From: Solirubrobacterales bacterium
Lineage (GTDB): Bacteria; Actinomycetota; Thermoleophilia; Solirubrobacterales; Solirubrobacteraceae
Assembly (NCBI GenBank): GCA_017354065.1
Contig: JAFMRN010000125.1
Span: 1-6,962 of the forward strand
Direction: 5' to 3'
DNA: 6,962 nt
Shown here: positions 1-6,714 of the stretch, piece after piece
Layout of the letters: every line of letters starts with the position of its first letter
How positions within the stretch are numbered: position 1 is the first letter of the stretch
Program-made: the position numbers and the translations under genes
The notes under the pieces: generated by a model
Told to the model about the DNA's origin: nothing
Seen by the model: only the letters and a program-made list of their open reading frames with translations
Database searches by the model: none

Positions 1-371
1 TCCTCGATCGCGTCGAGCAGCGTCACGGTCTGGAGCCGGTTGCGCGAAGCGCGCGGACCGGTCTCCTCGACCACGCGTCCCTTGTCGATCGACTCCTGCA
101 CGGAGGCGATCAGGAGCCGTTCCCCCAGCTCGGATACCAGCCGGTCGCGGAACTCGATCACCTCGGGAAAGTTGTGGCCGGTGTCCACGTGCATCACCGG
201 GAACGGGAAGCGCCCGGGCCGGAACGCCTTTTCCGCGAGCCGCATCAGCACGATGCTGTCCTTGCCGCCGGAGAACAGCAGCACGGGCCGCTCGAACTGG
301 GCGGCCACCTCACGCATGATGTAGATCGACTCAGCCTCAAGCGCCTCGAGATGGCTCAGCTCGTAGGTCAT
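1..371 (-). CDS. cysD: Sulfate adenylyltransferase subunit 2 (CysD), N-terminal part, cut by left edge
   Basis: The protein begins MTYELSHLEALEAESIYIMR and only its first 123 residues lie in the window; family members are about 300 residues. CysD is the small, catalytic subunit of ATP sulfurylase: with the GTPase CysN it makes adenosine 5'-phosphosulfate (APS) and pyrophosphate from sulfate and ATP in the cytoplasm. The ATP-pyrophosphatase loop SGGKDS is at residues 34-39, followed by the family-typical stretch VMHVDTGHNFPEVIEFRDRL at about residues 59-78. ASRNRLQTVTLLDAIEE continues to the edge. The start is fixed by a GGAGG four bases before the ATG, the clearest Shine-Dalgarno in the window, and by the match to the usual CysD N-terminus. 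The gene lies 49 bp downstream of cysH on the same strand, so it is the third visible gene of the operon; cysN or cysNC would be expected just beyond the left edge (inference). Confidence 0.95.
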   Translation of the reverse strand, partial: MTYELSHLEALEAESIYIMREVAAQFERPVLLFSGGKDSIVLMRLAEKAFRPGRFPFPVMHVDTGHNFPEVIEFRDRLVSELGERLLIASVQESIDKGRVVEETGPRASRNRLQTVTLLDAIE

Positions 372-420
372 CGCGCCTCCAGCGGGATCAGCCTCGAGGT
401 TGTCAACCACGAGTGGTGGG

Positions 421-1059
421 CTACTCGACATGCAGACCACACTCGGTCTTGTCCTCGCCGGCCCAGCGGCCCTCACGGCCGCTGCCGGGCAGCGTGCAGG
501 GCTCACAGCCGATCGACTCATAGCCCGCGTCGTGTAGCGGGTTATAGGGCAGGTCGTGCTTGAAGATGTAGCTCCACACGTCCCTGTCGCTCCAGTCCGC
601 CAGCGGGTTCAGCTTCCAGATCCCGCGCTTCTGGTCTTGCTCGAGCTTCGCTGCGTCCGCGCGGGTCGGTGACTGCTCACGCCGGATCCCGGTGATCCAG
701 GCGTCGGCACCGCTTGACAGGGCTGAGTTCAGCGCCGCGACCTTCGCCTCGCCACAACAGTTCTGCTGCGTCCAGGGCGCGTTGCCCGGACCGGATGACG
801 CGTCAACGGCCTCAAAGCGCAGCTCCGGGAAGCGCTCCTCAAAGCGCTTCCAGGTCTTCAATGTCTCGCCGAACAGCACGCCGGTGTCGATCACGAACAG
901 GCGCGCGTCCGGCGCTTGGCGCGCGAGCATGTGCGCCAGCACCGACTCCTCCTTCTGGAAGGAGCAGGCCGTCTTCAAGCGGGGGTGGAACCGCTCCACC
1001 GCGTAGGCGACCACTTCCTCCGCGGTGGCGGACTCAAGCTGAGGTGTAGAGACCGTCAT
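421..1059 (-). CDS. cysH: Adenylyl-sulfate (APS) reductase, CysH family, [4Fe-4S] type
   Basis: This 212-residue protein reduces APS to sulfite plus AMP using thioredoxin electrons. The PAPS-reductase nucleotide-binding fold is visible: SFQKEESV at residues 33-40, DTGVLFGET at 58-66 and WITGIRREQSPTR at 121-133. The cysteines mark it as the iron-sulfur, APS-using type rather than the cluster-free PAPS type of enteric bacteria: a Cys-Cys pair at 101-102 and CEPC at 185-188 form the usual four cluster ligands. The catalytic cysteine is Cys207 in the C-terminal motif ECGLH (206-210). The usual arginine-lysine after the Cys pair (CCxxRK) reads GEAK here. The protein is slightly short for the family, but both ends look complete. 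The ATG is three bases past the sulfite reductase stop, so translation is probably coupled. No strong separate ribosome site is seen; the region before it is the G-rich end of the upstream gene. Confidence 0.95.
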   Translation of the reverse strand: MTVSTPQLESATAEEVVAYAVERFHPRLKTACSFQKEESVLAHMLARQAPDARLFVIDTGVLFGETLKTWKRFEERFPELRFEAVDASSGPGNAPWTQQNCCGEAKVAALNSALSSGADAWITGIRREQSPTRADAAKLEQDQKRGIWKLNPLADWSDRDVWSYIFKHDLPYNPLHDAGYESIGCEPCTLPGSGREGRWAGEDKTECGLHVE

Positions 1060-1062
1060 GGC

Positions 1063-2907
1063 TCACACCGCGCACTCGCCCTCGCCGCGCTGGACCACGA
1101 AGGGCTCGTCCTTGGTCCAGTCGATGAACATGTTGAGGTTCTCAAGCGAGAACTCGACCGGCATGGCCAGATCCTTGATCTGCTCCTCAAAGGCCTTGGT
1201 CCCGACGCGGTCGGTGAACGCATCGAAGTGCTCGCCCTCGTGGCGCTCGGACTCGTAGTACTTGATCCAGCGCTCCACCGCGTCGGGTACGCGCTTGGCC
1301 GGCAAGCGTGCCTTCAGCCGCGCGCCGTACTGCACGTTGCCGTCCTCAAAGCGACCGCCGACGTGCGGGATGTAGGCCGGGATCGTGTGGTCGCCGACCT
1401 TGATCGACGCGCCGTAGAAGCCGATGCTGCCGATGTGGTGCTGGCCACAGCCGTTGGGGCAGCCGCTCATGTTGATGTGGATCCGCCGGGTCAGCTCGTC
1501 GGTGATGTTCAGCGACACGATCCGTTCGTAGATCGCCTGGTTCAGGCCCATTGAGCTGGTGATGCCTAGCTTGCAGGAGTCGGTCCCCGGGCAGGAAAGG
1601 ACGTCCTCGATCTCGTTCGCGCCGGCGGCAGCCAGGTCCAGTTCACCGAGCGCCTTCCAGACGTCGTAGATCGCCTCATCCCGGACCCAGCGCAGCACCA
1701 GGTTCTGATGGATCGTGGAGCGAACGTACCCGCCGCTGTAGTCGCGCGCGATCCGCGCCAGACCGCGGAACTGCTCCGGGGTCAGATCGCCGCGGCGCGG
1801 GTTGATCTCGACCGTGGAGAAGCCGCTTTGACGCTGGGGTTTCACGTTCGAGGCGACAAACCGCTGGAACGGCCCGACGTCGCCGTTCGGCGTACCGGCG
1901 TTGCTCAGCTTCGCCGGCGCGTTGGCCTCCTCGTCGATGTCATAGCGCAGGCCTTCCACGTCGAAGTTGCGCTCCTTGACCCAGTCGCCCTTCAGCTCCT
2001 CGTCCACGAGCTTGCGGAACTCGTCCATGCCGATCTTGTCGACCAGCACCTTGATCCGCGCACGCGCGCGGTTGACGCGCAGGAAGTCCTGGCGGTCGAA
2101 GATCCGGAAGACCGCCTCTGCGACCTTCAGGTAGTCGCCGTTGTCGAGCTCCACGAACTCGTACAGCACGGGCGCCAGGCGCGGCATGATCGACGTACCG
2201 CCGCCGACGCGGATCTCGACGCCCTTGACCCCGTCCCTGACCCGCGGCGTGAAGGCGATGTCGTGGATCTGGGTGATCGCGTTGTCCGTGTCGTTCGCGG
2301 AGAACGCCGTCTTGATCTTGCGCGGCATGAATTGGGTCGTGGGGTGCCGCACGAAGTAGCGCACGTACGCCCCGGCGTAGGGCGTGATGTCAAACAGCTC
2401 GTCTTCCAGCGTGCCCGCGCGGGGGTCGCCGGTGACGTTGCGGACGGTGTTGCCACAGCCCTCGCGGCTCGACAGGCCGGCGTCTGAGATCTTGCGGATG
2501 AACTTGGCCGCGTCGGGCAGGGGGATGTGGTGGATCTGGATGTTCTGCCGGGTCGTGACGTGGCCCTTGTTCAGCGGGGCCCACGCCTCGATCGCGTCGG
2601 CAAACGCCTCCAGCTGCTCCGGGGTGACGCCGCCCATGGGCAGCTTCACGCGGATCATCTGCAGCGGGCCGTCGGGACCGTCGGGCTGGCGCTGGCCGTA
2701 GACACCCTGGCGCAGGCGGTACTTGGTGTACTCGTCCTCTGGCGTGTCGCCTGCCAAAAACTTGCCGGCCTCAGTGTCGAAATCATCGAACTCACCGGCG
2801 ATGATCGGAATCAGGTGGCCGGGAACGTTCTCCACGATCTCGGGGTTCTCCAGCGTGCCCTCGCGCACAGCGCGGATATTCGGGGCTTCGGTCGAAGCGG
2901 ATTCCAT
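1063..2907 (-). CDS. sir: Assimilatory sulfite reductase, siroheme/[4Fe-4S], ferredoxin type (nitrite/sulfite reductase family)
   Basis: This 614-residue enzyme carries out the six-electron reduction of sulfite to sulfide; the fold is shared with ferredoxin-nitrite reductases. Two half-repeats are seen: a ferredoxin-like domain with VTTRQNIQIHHI at about 117-128 followed by GCGNTVRNVTGDP at 150-162, then a second copy with STIHQNLVLRW at about 397-407. The siroheme-[4Fe-4S] ligands are intact: CPGTDSC (Cys439, Cys445) and GCPNGCGQHH (Cys483, Cys487). Family members alone cannot be split safely into sulfite and nitrite reductases, but cysH three bases downstream and cysD after it argue for sulfite. 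The start chosen is MESASTEAPN. An in-frame ATG 28 codons upstream would read through a 39-bp palindrome and add residues with no family look. A TACATT box ends six bases before the chosen ATG and no Shine-Dalgarno is evident, which suggests leaderless transcription. It is probably the first gene of the sulfate-reduction operon. Confidence 0.93.
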   Translation of the reverse strand: MESASTEAPNIRAVREGTLENPEIVENVPGHLIPIIAGEFDDFDTEAGKFLAGDTPEDEYTKYRLRQGVYGQRQPDGPDGPLQMIRVKLPMGGVTPEQLEAFADAIEAWAPLNKGHVTTRQNIQIHHIPLPDAAKFIRKISDAGLSSREGCGNTVRNVTGDPRAGTLEDELFDITPYAGAYVRYFVRHPTTQFMPRKIKTAFSANDTDNAITQIHDIAFTPRVRDGVKGVEIRVGGGTSIMPRLAPVLYEFVELDNGDYLKVAEAVFRIFDRQDFLRVNRARARIKVLVDKIGMDEFRKLVDEELKGDWVKERNFDVEGLRYDIDEEANAPAKLSNAGTPNGDVGPFQRFVASNVKPQRQSGFSTVEINPRRGDLTPEQFRGLARIARDYSGGYVRSTIHQNLVLRWVRDEAIYDVWKALGELDLAAAGANEIEDVLSCPGTDSCKLGITSSMGLNQAIYERIVSLNITDELTRRIHINMSGCPNGCGQHHIGSIGFYGASIKVGDHTIPAYIPHVGGRFEDGNVQYGARLKARLPAKRVPDAVERWIKYYESERHEGEHFDAFTDRVGTKAFEEQIKDLAMPVEFSLENLNMFIDWTKDEPFVVQRGEGECAV

Positions 2908-2913
2908 GGCCCA

Positions 2914-2919
2914 AATGTA
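2914..2919 (-). promoter_or_regulatory. Candidate -10 box (TACATT) for a leaderless sulfite reductase transcript
   Basis: Reading the minus strand, TACATT matches the actinobacterial -10 form TANNNT and is separated by six bases (TGGGCC) from the ATG. Transcription would therefore begin at or next to the start codon. No good TTGACA-like -35 is found 16-18 bp upstream; the sequence there is near GCGGAA. The call rests on one hexamer and the lack of a ribosome site. Confidence 0.35.
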
Positions 2920-2962
2920 CCAAAAGCCGACTGTCTTTCCGCTCTTTTGGCCCCGGTCAGCT

Positions 2963-3001
2963 ATGTCCCGGAATGGGGGCATATACCCCACTCCGGGACA
3001 T
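2963..3001. promoter_or_regulatory. 39-bp interrupted palindrome upstream of the sulfate-reduction operon
   Basis: The outer arms ATGTCCCGGA (2963-2972) and TCCGGGACAT (2992-3001) are perfect inverted copies. After one unpaired position come inner arms TGGGG (2974-2978) and CCCCA (2986-2990), around a seven-base AT-rich centre, GCATATA. That gives 15 of 16 paired positions. It lies 55 bp before the sulfite reductase ATG and 12 bp after the epsilon-subunit stop. The position and symmetry fit the binding site of a dimeric regulator of the cys operon. Alternatively, in RNA it is a strong hairpin that could end the upstream transcript, although no T-run follows on the minus strand. The regulator is not identifiable from the window. 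Confidence 0.55.
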
Positions 3002-3012
3002 CAACTACTTGG

Positions 3013-3216
3013 CTAACCCCAGAACGGGGTGGGCTCCGGCGCCCGGCGCACGCCCTCGTGCAGGGCGGCGCGCTTCCACCCGGACTCGGGCTCGGGCTCC
3101 GGGGCGACCACGGGCGCGGTGGCGCGCATGAACTGCTCGACCGCGGCGACAACCGCGGCGGCCTCCTCCGGGGAAGCCCCCGGGGCGACGATCTGGAGTT
3201 GAGGACGGCGATTCAC
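3013..3216 (-). CDS. Acyl-CoA carboxylase epsilon subunit (small accessory subunit)
   Basis: This is a 67-residue protein from a GTG start, beginning MNRRPQLQIVAPGASPEEAA. Small epsilon subunits bind the carboxyltransferase beta subunit of actinobacterial acyl-CoA carboxylases and raise activity. The family pattern is an N-terminal beta-strand plus a SPEE helix (residues 15-32, SPEEAAAVVAAVEQFMRA), a Pro/Glu linker, and a C-terminal SGWKRAALHEGVRR segment at about 45-58. The GTG at 3214-3216 is chosen because it precedes the family-like sequence; the open frame extends upstream through low-information sequence to about 3462. A TACGCT box (3227-3222, minus strand) ends close before the GTG and no good ribosome site is seen, so the gene may have its own leaderless start. 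It lies 190 bp downstream of the beta subunit on the same strand, supporting the pairing. Confidence 0.82.
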   Translation of the reverse strand: MNRRPQLQIVAPGASPEEAAAVVAAVEQFMRATAPVVAPEPEPESGWKRAALHEGVRRAPEPTPFWG

Positions 3217-3406
3217 ACCGCCAGCGTATCGCCCGGCGCTTTCACGGGCCGTACTCGCTCTGCGGCCCGAATCAAAGGAGCCCTGGAACTTCCCAACCCC
3301 CATGCGCGCGACGGGGGTCGGGCCACTACCCCGGCTGAGCAACGCTAACCCGCACAACCCCCTCGCGGTCTGTGCACCCTTGGGAACTTGCAGGGCGCGA
3401 AACGCC
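3217..3406. other. Non-coding gap between beta and epsilon carboxylase genes, with inverted repeat
   Basis: No credible gene is seen in these 190 bases. The gap holds one arm of a 16-base inverted repeat at 3281-3296 (ccctggaacttcccaa) and the other at 3380-3395 (ttgggaacttgcaggg), which pair at 14 of 16 positions around an 83-base loop. A smaller hairpin abuts the pccB stop. The gap is long for two genes whose products act together, which suggests processing, attenuation or a separate promoter for the epsilon gene. Confidence 0.5.

Positions 3407-3408
<2 letters not shown>
3392..3408 (-). terminator. Small hairpin overlapping the pccB stop codon
   Basis: AGGGCG (3392-3397) and CGCCCT (3403-3408) pair perfectly around a five-base loop. 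On the minus-strand transcript the hairpin starts within the TAG stop of pccB. The stem is only six base pairs and no T-run follows, so it is a weak terminator or an mRNA 3'-end stabiliser candidate. Confidence 0.3.
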
Positions 3409-4975
<1,567 letters not shown>

Positions 4976-4986
4976 CAAGGGCGCGG

Positions 4987-4992
4987 AGTGTA
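4987..4992 (-). promoter_or_regulatory. Candidate -10 box (TACACT) for pccB
   Basis: TACACT on the minus strand fits TANNNT and ends 11 bases before the pccB ATG, so the leader would be only a few bases long. No Shine-Dalgarno is visible in those 11 bases (CCGCGCCCTTG). The -35 region would fall inside the perfect hairpin just upstream and has no TTGACA match. This is a weak, position-based call. Confidence 0.35.
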
Positions 4993-5003
4993 AACGGAGC
5001 GGC

Positions 5004-5032
5004 CCGCTTGTGGTCTTTGAGACCACAAGCGG
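5004..5032 (-). terminator. Perfect 13-bp-stem hairpin between the unknown 222-residue gene and pccB
   Basis: CCGCTTGTGGTCT (5004-5016) and AGACCACAAGCGG (5020-5032) are exact inverted copies around a three-base loop. It starts 13 bp after the stop of the upstream minus-strand gene and ends 28 bp before the pccB ATG. The most likely reading is a terminator of the upstream gene, although no T-run follows; many high-GC actinobacterial terminators lack one. The alternative is a 29-bp operator overlapping the pccB promoter, since its TGTGGTC/GACCACA arms lie where a -35 would be. Confidence 0.6.
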
Positions 5033-5045
5033 TGAGATAGGTCAC

Positions 5046-5714
5046 CTAAGCGCGGCTGTACGGCCTGTGGTGCGCCTGGCCCAGTGAGTCGAGCGCGGCG
5101 TCAAGCGCCGCGGGCACGTCAACCGCGGGCTCGGGCTCCGGCTCGGCGGCCGCGGAGACGACGATCTCCTCCGGCTTCGCCTCCATCGCCTGCAGTGCTT
5201 CGGCGGGCGGCTCGGGCTGCTCATCCTCAAAGGGCAGCGGCTGGCGCCGGAAGCGCGCGCGGATCCGCTGCCAGAGGCTCGGCTTGGGCGCCAGCTCAAC
5301 CGGCGGCTGCTCCCAGTCGACCTCGGGTACGAGCTCCACGTCGTAGCCGAGCGCGCGGTGCTCCATCGTCGGCTCGAGCTCGAACAGCGGCCCGTCCGGC
5401 TTGGAACTCGCGGGCGCGCCGTCGGCCATCGGCAGCGGGTCTGGCGTTTCCACCAGCTCGATTTCAGGCACCGGACCGGTGTCGAACAGCTGCGCTGTGA
5501 CCTTCACGCGCGTACCCCACCCGGCGGGCTCGATCTGCACCGTGCCGCTTGCGCTATCGCCCTCCCAGGCGACGGTGGATTCGGGCTCCAACCGGGTAAT
5601 CGTGATCTCGCCGAAGGCCCCCAAGTGCTTTGCCAGTGCCGCCGGATCGCTGCATACCTGCCACAGCTCAGGGTGGGACTTGACGAGTCGTCGGGTCGCT
5701 TCGTGTTCACGCAT
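5046..5714 (-). CDS. Unknown protein: short SRPBCC-like N-terminus plus Pro/Glu-rich tail
   Basis: This 222-residue protein is of unknown function. Residues 1-76 look like part of a START/SRPBCC (polyketide cyclase-like) fold: an N-terminal strand, then HPELWQVCSDPAALAKHLG (14-32), then EITITRLEPESTVAWEG and SGTVQIEPAGWGTRVKVTAQL (56-76), which resemble the alternating strands of that family. The family is usually about 140 residues, so the pocket would be incomplete. Residues 80-200 are low-complexity and acidic, rich in Pro and Glu, interrupted by a basic aromatic patch SLWQRIRARFRRQPLPF (146-162). The end is helical, PAALDAALDSLGQAHHRPYS (201-220). No signal peptide or membrane segment is seen. 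It has its own spacing on both sides: 131 bp from the upstream gene and a strong hairpin downstream. The start MREHEATRR is the first ATG in frame; no clear ribosome site precedes it. A scaffold or adaptor role is speculation. Confidence 0.75.
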   Translation of the reverse strand: MREHEATRRLVKSHPELWQVCSDPAALAKHLGAFGEITITRLEPESTVAWEGDSASGTVQIEPAGWGTRVKVTAQLFDTGPVPEIELVETPDPLPMADGAPASSKPDGPLFELEPTMEHRALGYDVELVPEVDWEQPPVELAPKPSLWQRIRARFRRQPLPFEDEQPEPPAEALQAMEAKPEEIVVSAAAEPEPEPAVDVPAALDAALDSLGQAHHRPYSRA

Positions 5715-5782
5715 CGCGAAGGTTTTTCGCCCGCCCCGCGACGAGTCCTGCCTAAAGATCAGCTACGCATGAGTCGCTGCAA

Positions 5783-5818
5783 AGACCGGATTTGCTGAGG
5801 GCGGGTGGGCGCCGGTCT
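5783..5818 (-). terminator. Candidate terminator after the four-helix membrane protein gene
   Basis: AGACCGG (5783-5789) and CCGGTCT (5812-5818) are perfect inverted seven-base arms with a 22-base loop. On the minus strand the second arm runs into TT, giving CCGGTCTTT. It lies 28 bp after the upstream stop and 68 bp before the next start. The long loop and very short T-run keep confidence low. Confidence 0.3.
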
Positions 5819-5832
5819 CGGCCACGTGGCCG
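5819..5832. repeat. Perfect 14-bp palindrome CGGCCACGTGGCCG
   Basis: The sequence equals its own reverse complement over 14 bases, centred on CACGTG. It sits 14 bp past the stop of the membrane protein gene and abuts the neighbouring inverted repeat at 5783-5818. It could be the base of a compound terminator (5-bp stem, ACGT loop) or a DNA-binding site; GC-rich DNA gives such short palindromes by chance fairly often. Confidence 0.4.
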
Positions 5833-5846
5833 CTCCGGCACCCTCC

Positions 5847-6338
5847 TTACGGCTTTGCGCTCATGAACACGGCGCTGAGCACGACGATCAGCACCACGAG
5901 CCACTCAGCGATGTCGTTGACGCGCGCGCGGCGGCCGTACTTCTTCAGGGCTTGGTCGCCCTCTTCGCCCTCCTGCTCGTGCTCCTCGGCTGCGAGCTGG
6001 GCCTGGCGCCTGTGCGTGCGGGCGATGATGCCGCCCTCCAGGCCGCCGATCACGAGGATCGCGCCGAGCCCCCAGAGCACCCAGAAGCTCTGCCACGCGT
6101 GCTCATCGGTGGCCAGGTACACGCCGGCGATCAGCGCCACCAGCAGGGCGGGGTTGACGACCGCCCGGCTCAACAGCACGCGCATCTTGTGGACGTAGAC
6201 CGGCGGCCGGTTGCGCAGCCCGCCGACGGTCCGCACGACCAGCGGCCAACCGAGCGTGACGACGAAGATCGCGATCACGGCGACGATATGGACGATCAGC
6301 GCGATGCTGTGCACGGATGACGCGGCGGTAACCAGCAT
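5847..6338 (-). CDS. Four-helix integral membrane protein, DUF2269-like
   Basis: This 163-residue protein has four predicted membrane segments, at about 12-35, 60-77, 84-106 and 143-160. Helix 1 carries histidines (HSIALIVHIVAV, His10 and His17), and an Arg/Pro-rich loop RTVGGLRNRPPVYVHKMR (36-53) follows. Between helices 3 and 4 is a long charged loop (107-142) rich in Glu, Gln and Lys/Arg. The layout resembles the DUF2269 family of predicted membrane proteins, whose function is not established; histidines near the membrane face in such proteins raise the possibility of heme or metal binding, which is inference. It is divergent from a lipoprotein cytochrome c gene across 49 bp, so a shared redox role is possible but unproven. 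A TACTGT box ends eight bases before the ATG and no Shine-Dalgarno is seen. Confidence 0.8.
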   Translation of the reverse strand: MLVTAASSVHSIALIVHIVAVIAIFVVTLGWPLVVRTVGGLRNRPPVYVHKMRVLLSRAVVNPALLVALIAGVYLATDEHAWQSFWVLWGLGAILVIGGLEGGIIARTHRRQAQLAAEEHEQEGEEGDQALKKYGRRARVNDIAEWLVVLIVVLSAVFMSAKP

Positions 6339-6345
6339 TGGAAGG

Positions 6346-6358
6346 GACAGTACCTGTC
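6346..6358. promoter_or_regulatory. Divergent control region with 13-bp inverted repeat GACAGtacCTGTC
   Basis: The 49-bp gap between the divergent membrane protein and cytochrome c genes contains GACAG (6346-6350), three bases, and CTGTC (6354-6358). The repeat overlaps TACTGT on the minus strand (6352-6347), a fair -10 for the membrane protein gene, with a TTTACG-like -35 about 18 bp upstream. On the plus strand TAAAGA (6373-6378) is a possible -10 for the cytochrome gene. A regulator bound here could control both genes. Confidence 0.4.
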
Positions 6359-6387
6359 AGCCGCCCGGCGCGTAAAGATGTGCGCCG

Positions 6388-6714
6388 ATGCGCAAGCTGA
6401 TCCCAACCATGGCGGCCGCCCTGATGCTGGCCGGGTGCGGTACGCCAAAGGTCGCCACGCACGGGCCCCGCGCACCGCGGACGGGGCATGCGATCTTCTC
6501 CGCGGCCGGCTGTGCCAGCTGCCACACGCTGGGAGCCGCCGGGGCCAGCGGCGATGTGGGCCCGAACCTAGATCAGGCCAAGCCGAGCGCCGCCCAGGTG
6601 GCGGCGAAGCTCCGCAGCGGCGGCGGGGGCATGCCCAGCTTCAGCGGGCGGCTGAGCCCCAGCCAGATCAACACGCTGGCCCACTGGGTCGCGAGCGTCG
6701 CCTCAGGTAAGTGA
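6388..6714 (+). CDS. Small lipoprotein c-type cytochrome
   Basis: This is a 108-residue monoheme class I cytochrome c. The N-terminus is a lipoprotein signal: positive MRK, hydrophobic IPTMAAALML, and the lipobox LAGC with Cys17 as the lipidated residue, so it should be anchored on the outer face of the membrane. After a short Pro/Ala linker comes AIFSAAGCASCHTL, with the heme site CASCH at 42-46. GDVGPNLD (55-62) is the usual following loop, and GGMPSFSGRLSPSQINTLAHWV (80-101) supplies the probable axial methionine Met82 and the C-terminal helix. The mature domain is about 80 residues, small but complete. It could pass electrons to a terminal oxidase or dehydrogenase; the partner is not in the window. 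It is the only plus-strand gene seen, and its last 12 bases overlap the end of the convergent gene. The ATG at 6388 is the only start that gives the signal peptide; no clear ribosome site precedes it. Confidence 0.93.
   Translation: MRKLIPTMAAALMLAGCGTPKVATHGPRAPRTGHAIFSAAGCASCHTLGAAGASGDVGPNLDQAKPSAAQVAAKLRSGGGGMPSFSGRLSPSQINTLAHWVASVASGK

Noticed and set aside
406..417. Short palindrome ACCACgaGTGGT between cysH and cysD
   Set aside because: Five-base arms with a two-base centre are expected by chance in GC-rich DNA, and the two-base loop is too small for a stable RNA hairpin.
1708..2487. 259-codon plus-strand open frame opposite the sulfite reductase gene
   Set aside because: It is antisense to the conserved siroheme reductase and has the Val/Asp/Leu/Arg-rich composition typical of a shadow frame.
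2908..2991. Earlier in-frame ATG starts for the sulfite reductase (MGYMPPF...)
   Set aside because: They fall in the 39-bp palindrome and add residues with no family look; the ATG at 2907 precedes family-like sequence and has a nearby -10-like box.
2963..3001. Palindrome as a CsoR/CstR-type (copper or persulfide) operator
   Set aside because: Those sites are usually C-tract then G-tract with outer AT (TACCCC...GGGGTA); here the G-tract comes first, and no CsoR-like gene is in the window, so the match is not supported.
4976..5026. Earlier in-frame ATG for pccB giving 17 extra residues
   Set aside because: The extension is encoded by the perfect hairpin and putative promoter; PccB proteins usually begin shortly before the YAEKLAQLEELR segment.
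5084..5500. Arg/Ala/Pro-rich plus-strand open frame opposite the 222-residue gene
   Set aside because: Low-complexity mirror of the Pro/Glu-rich tail; no start context and no motif.
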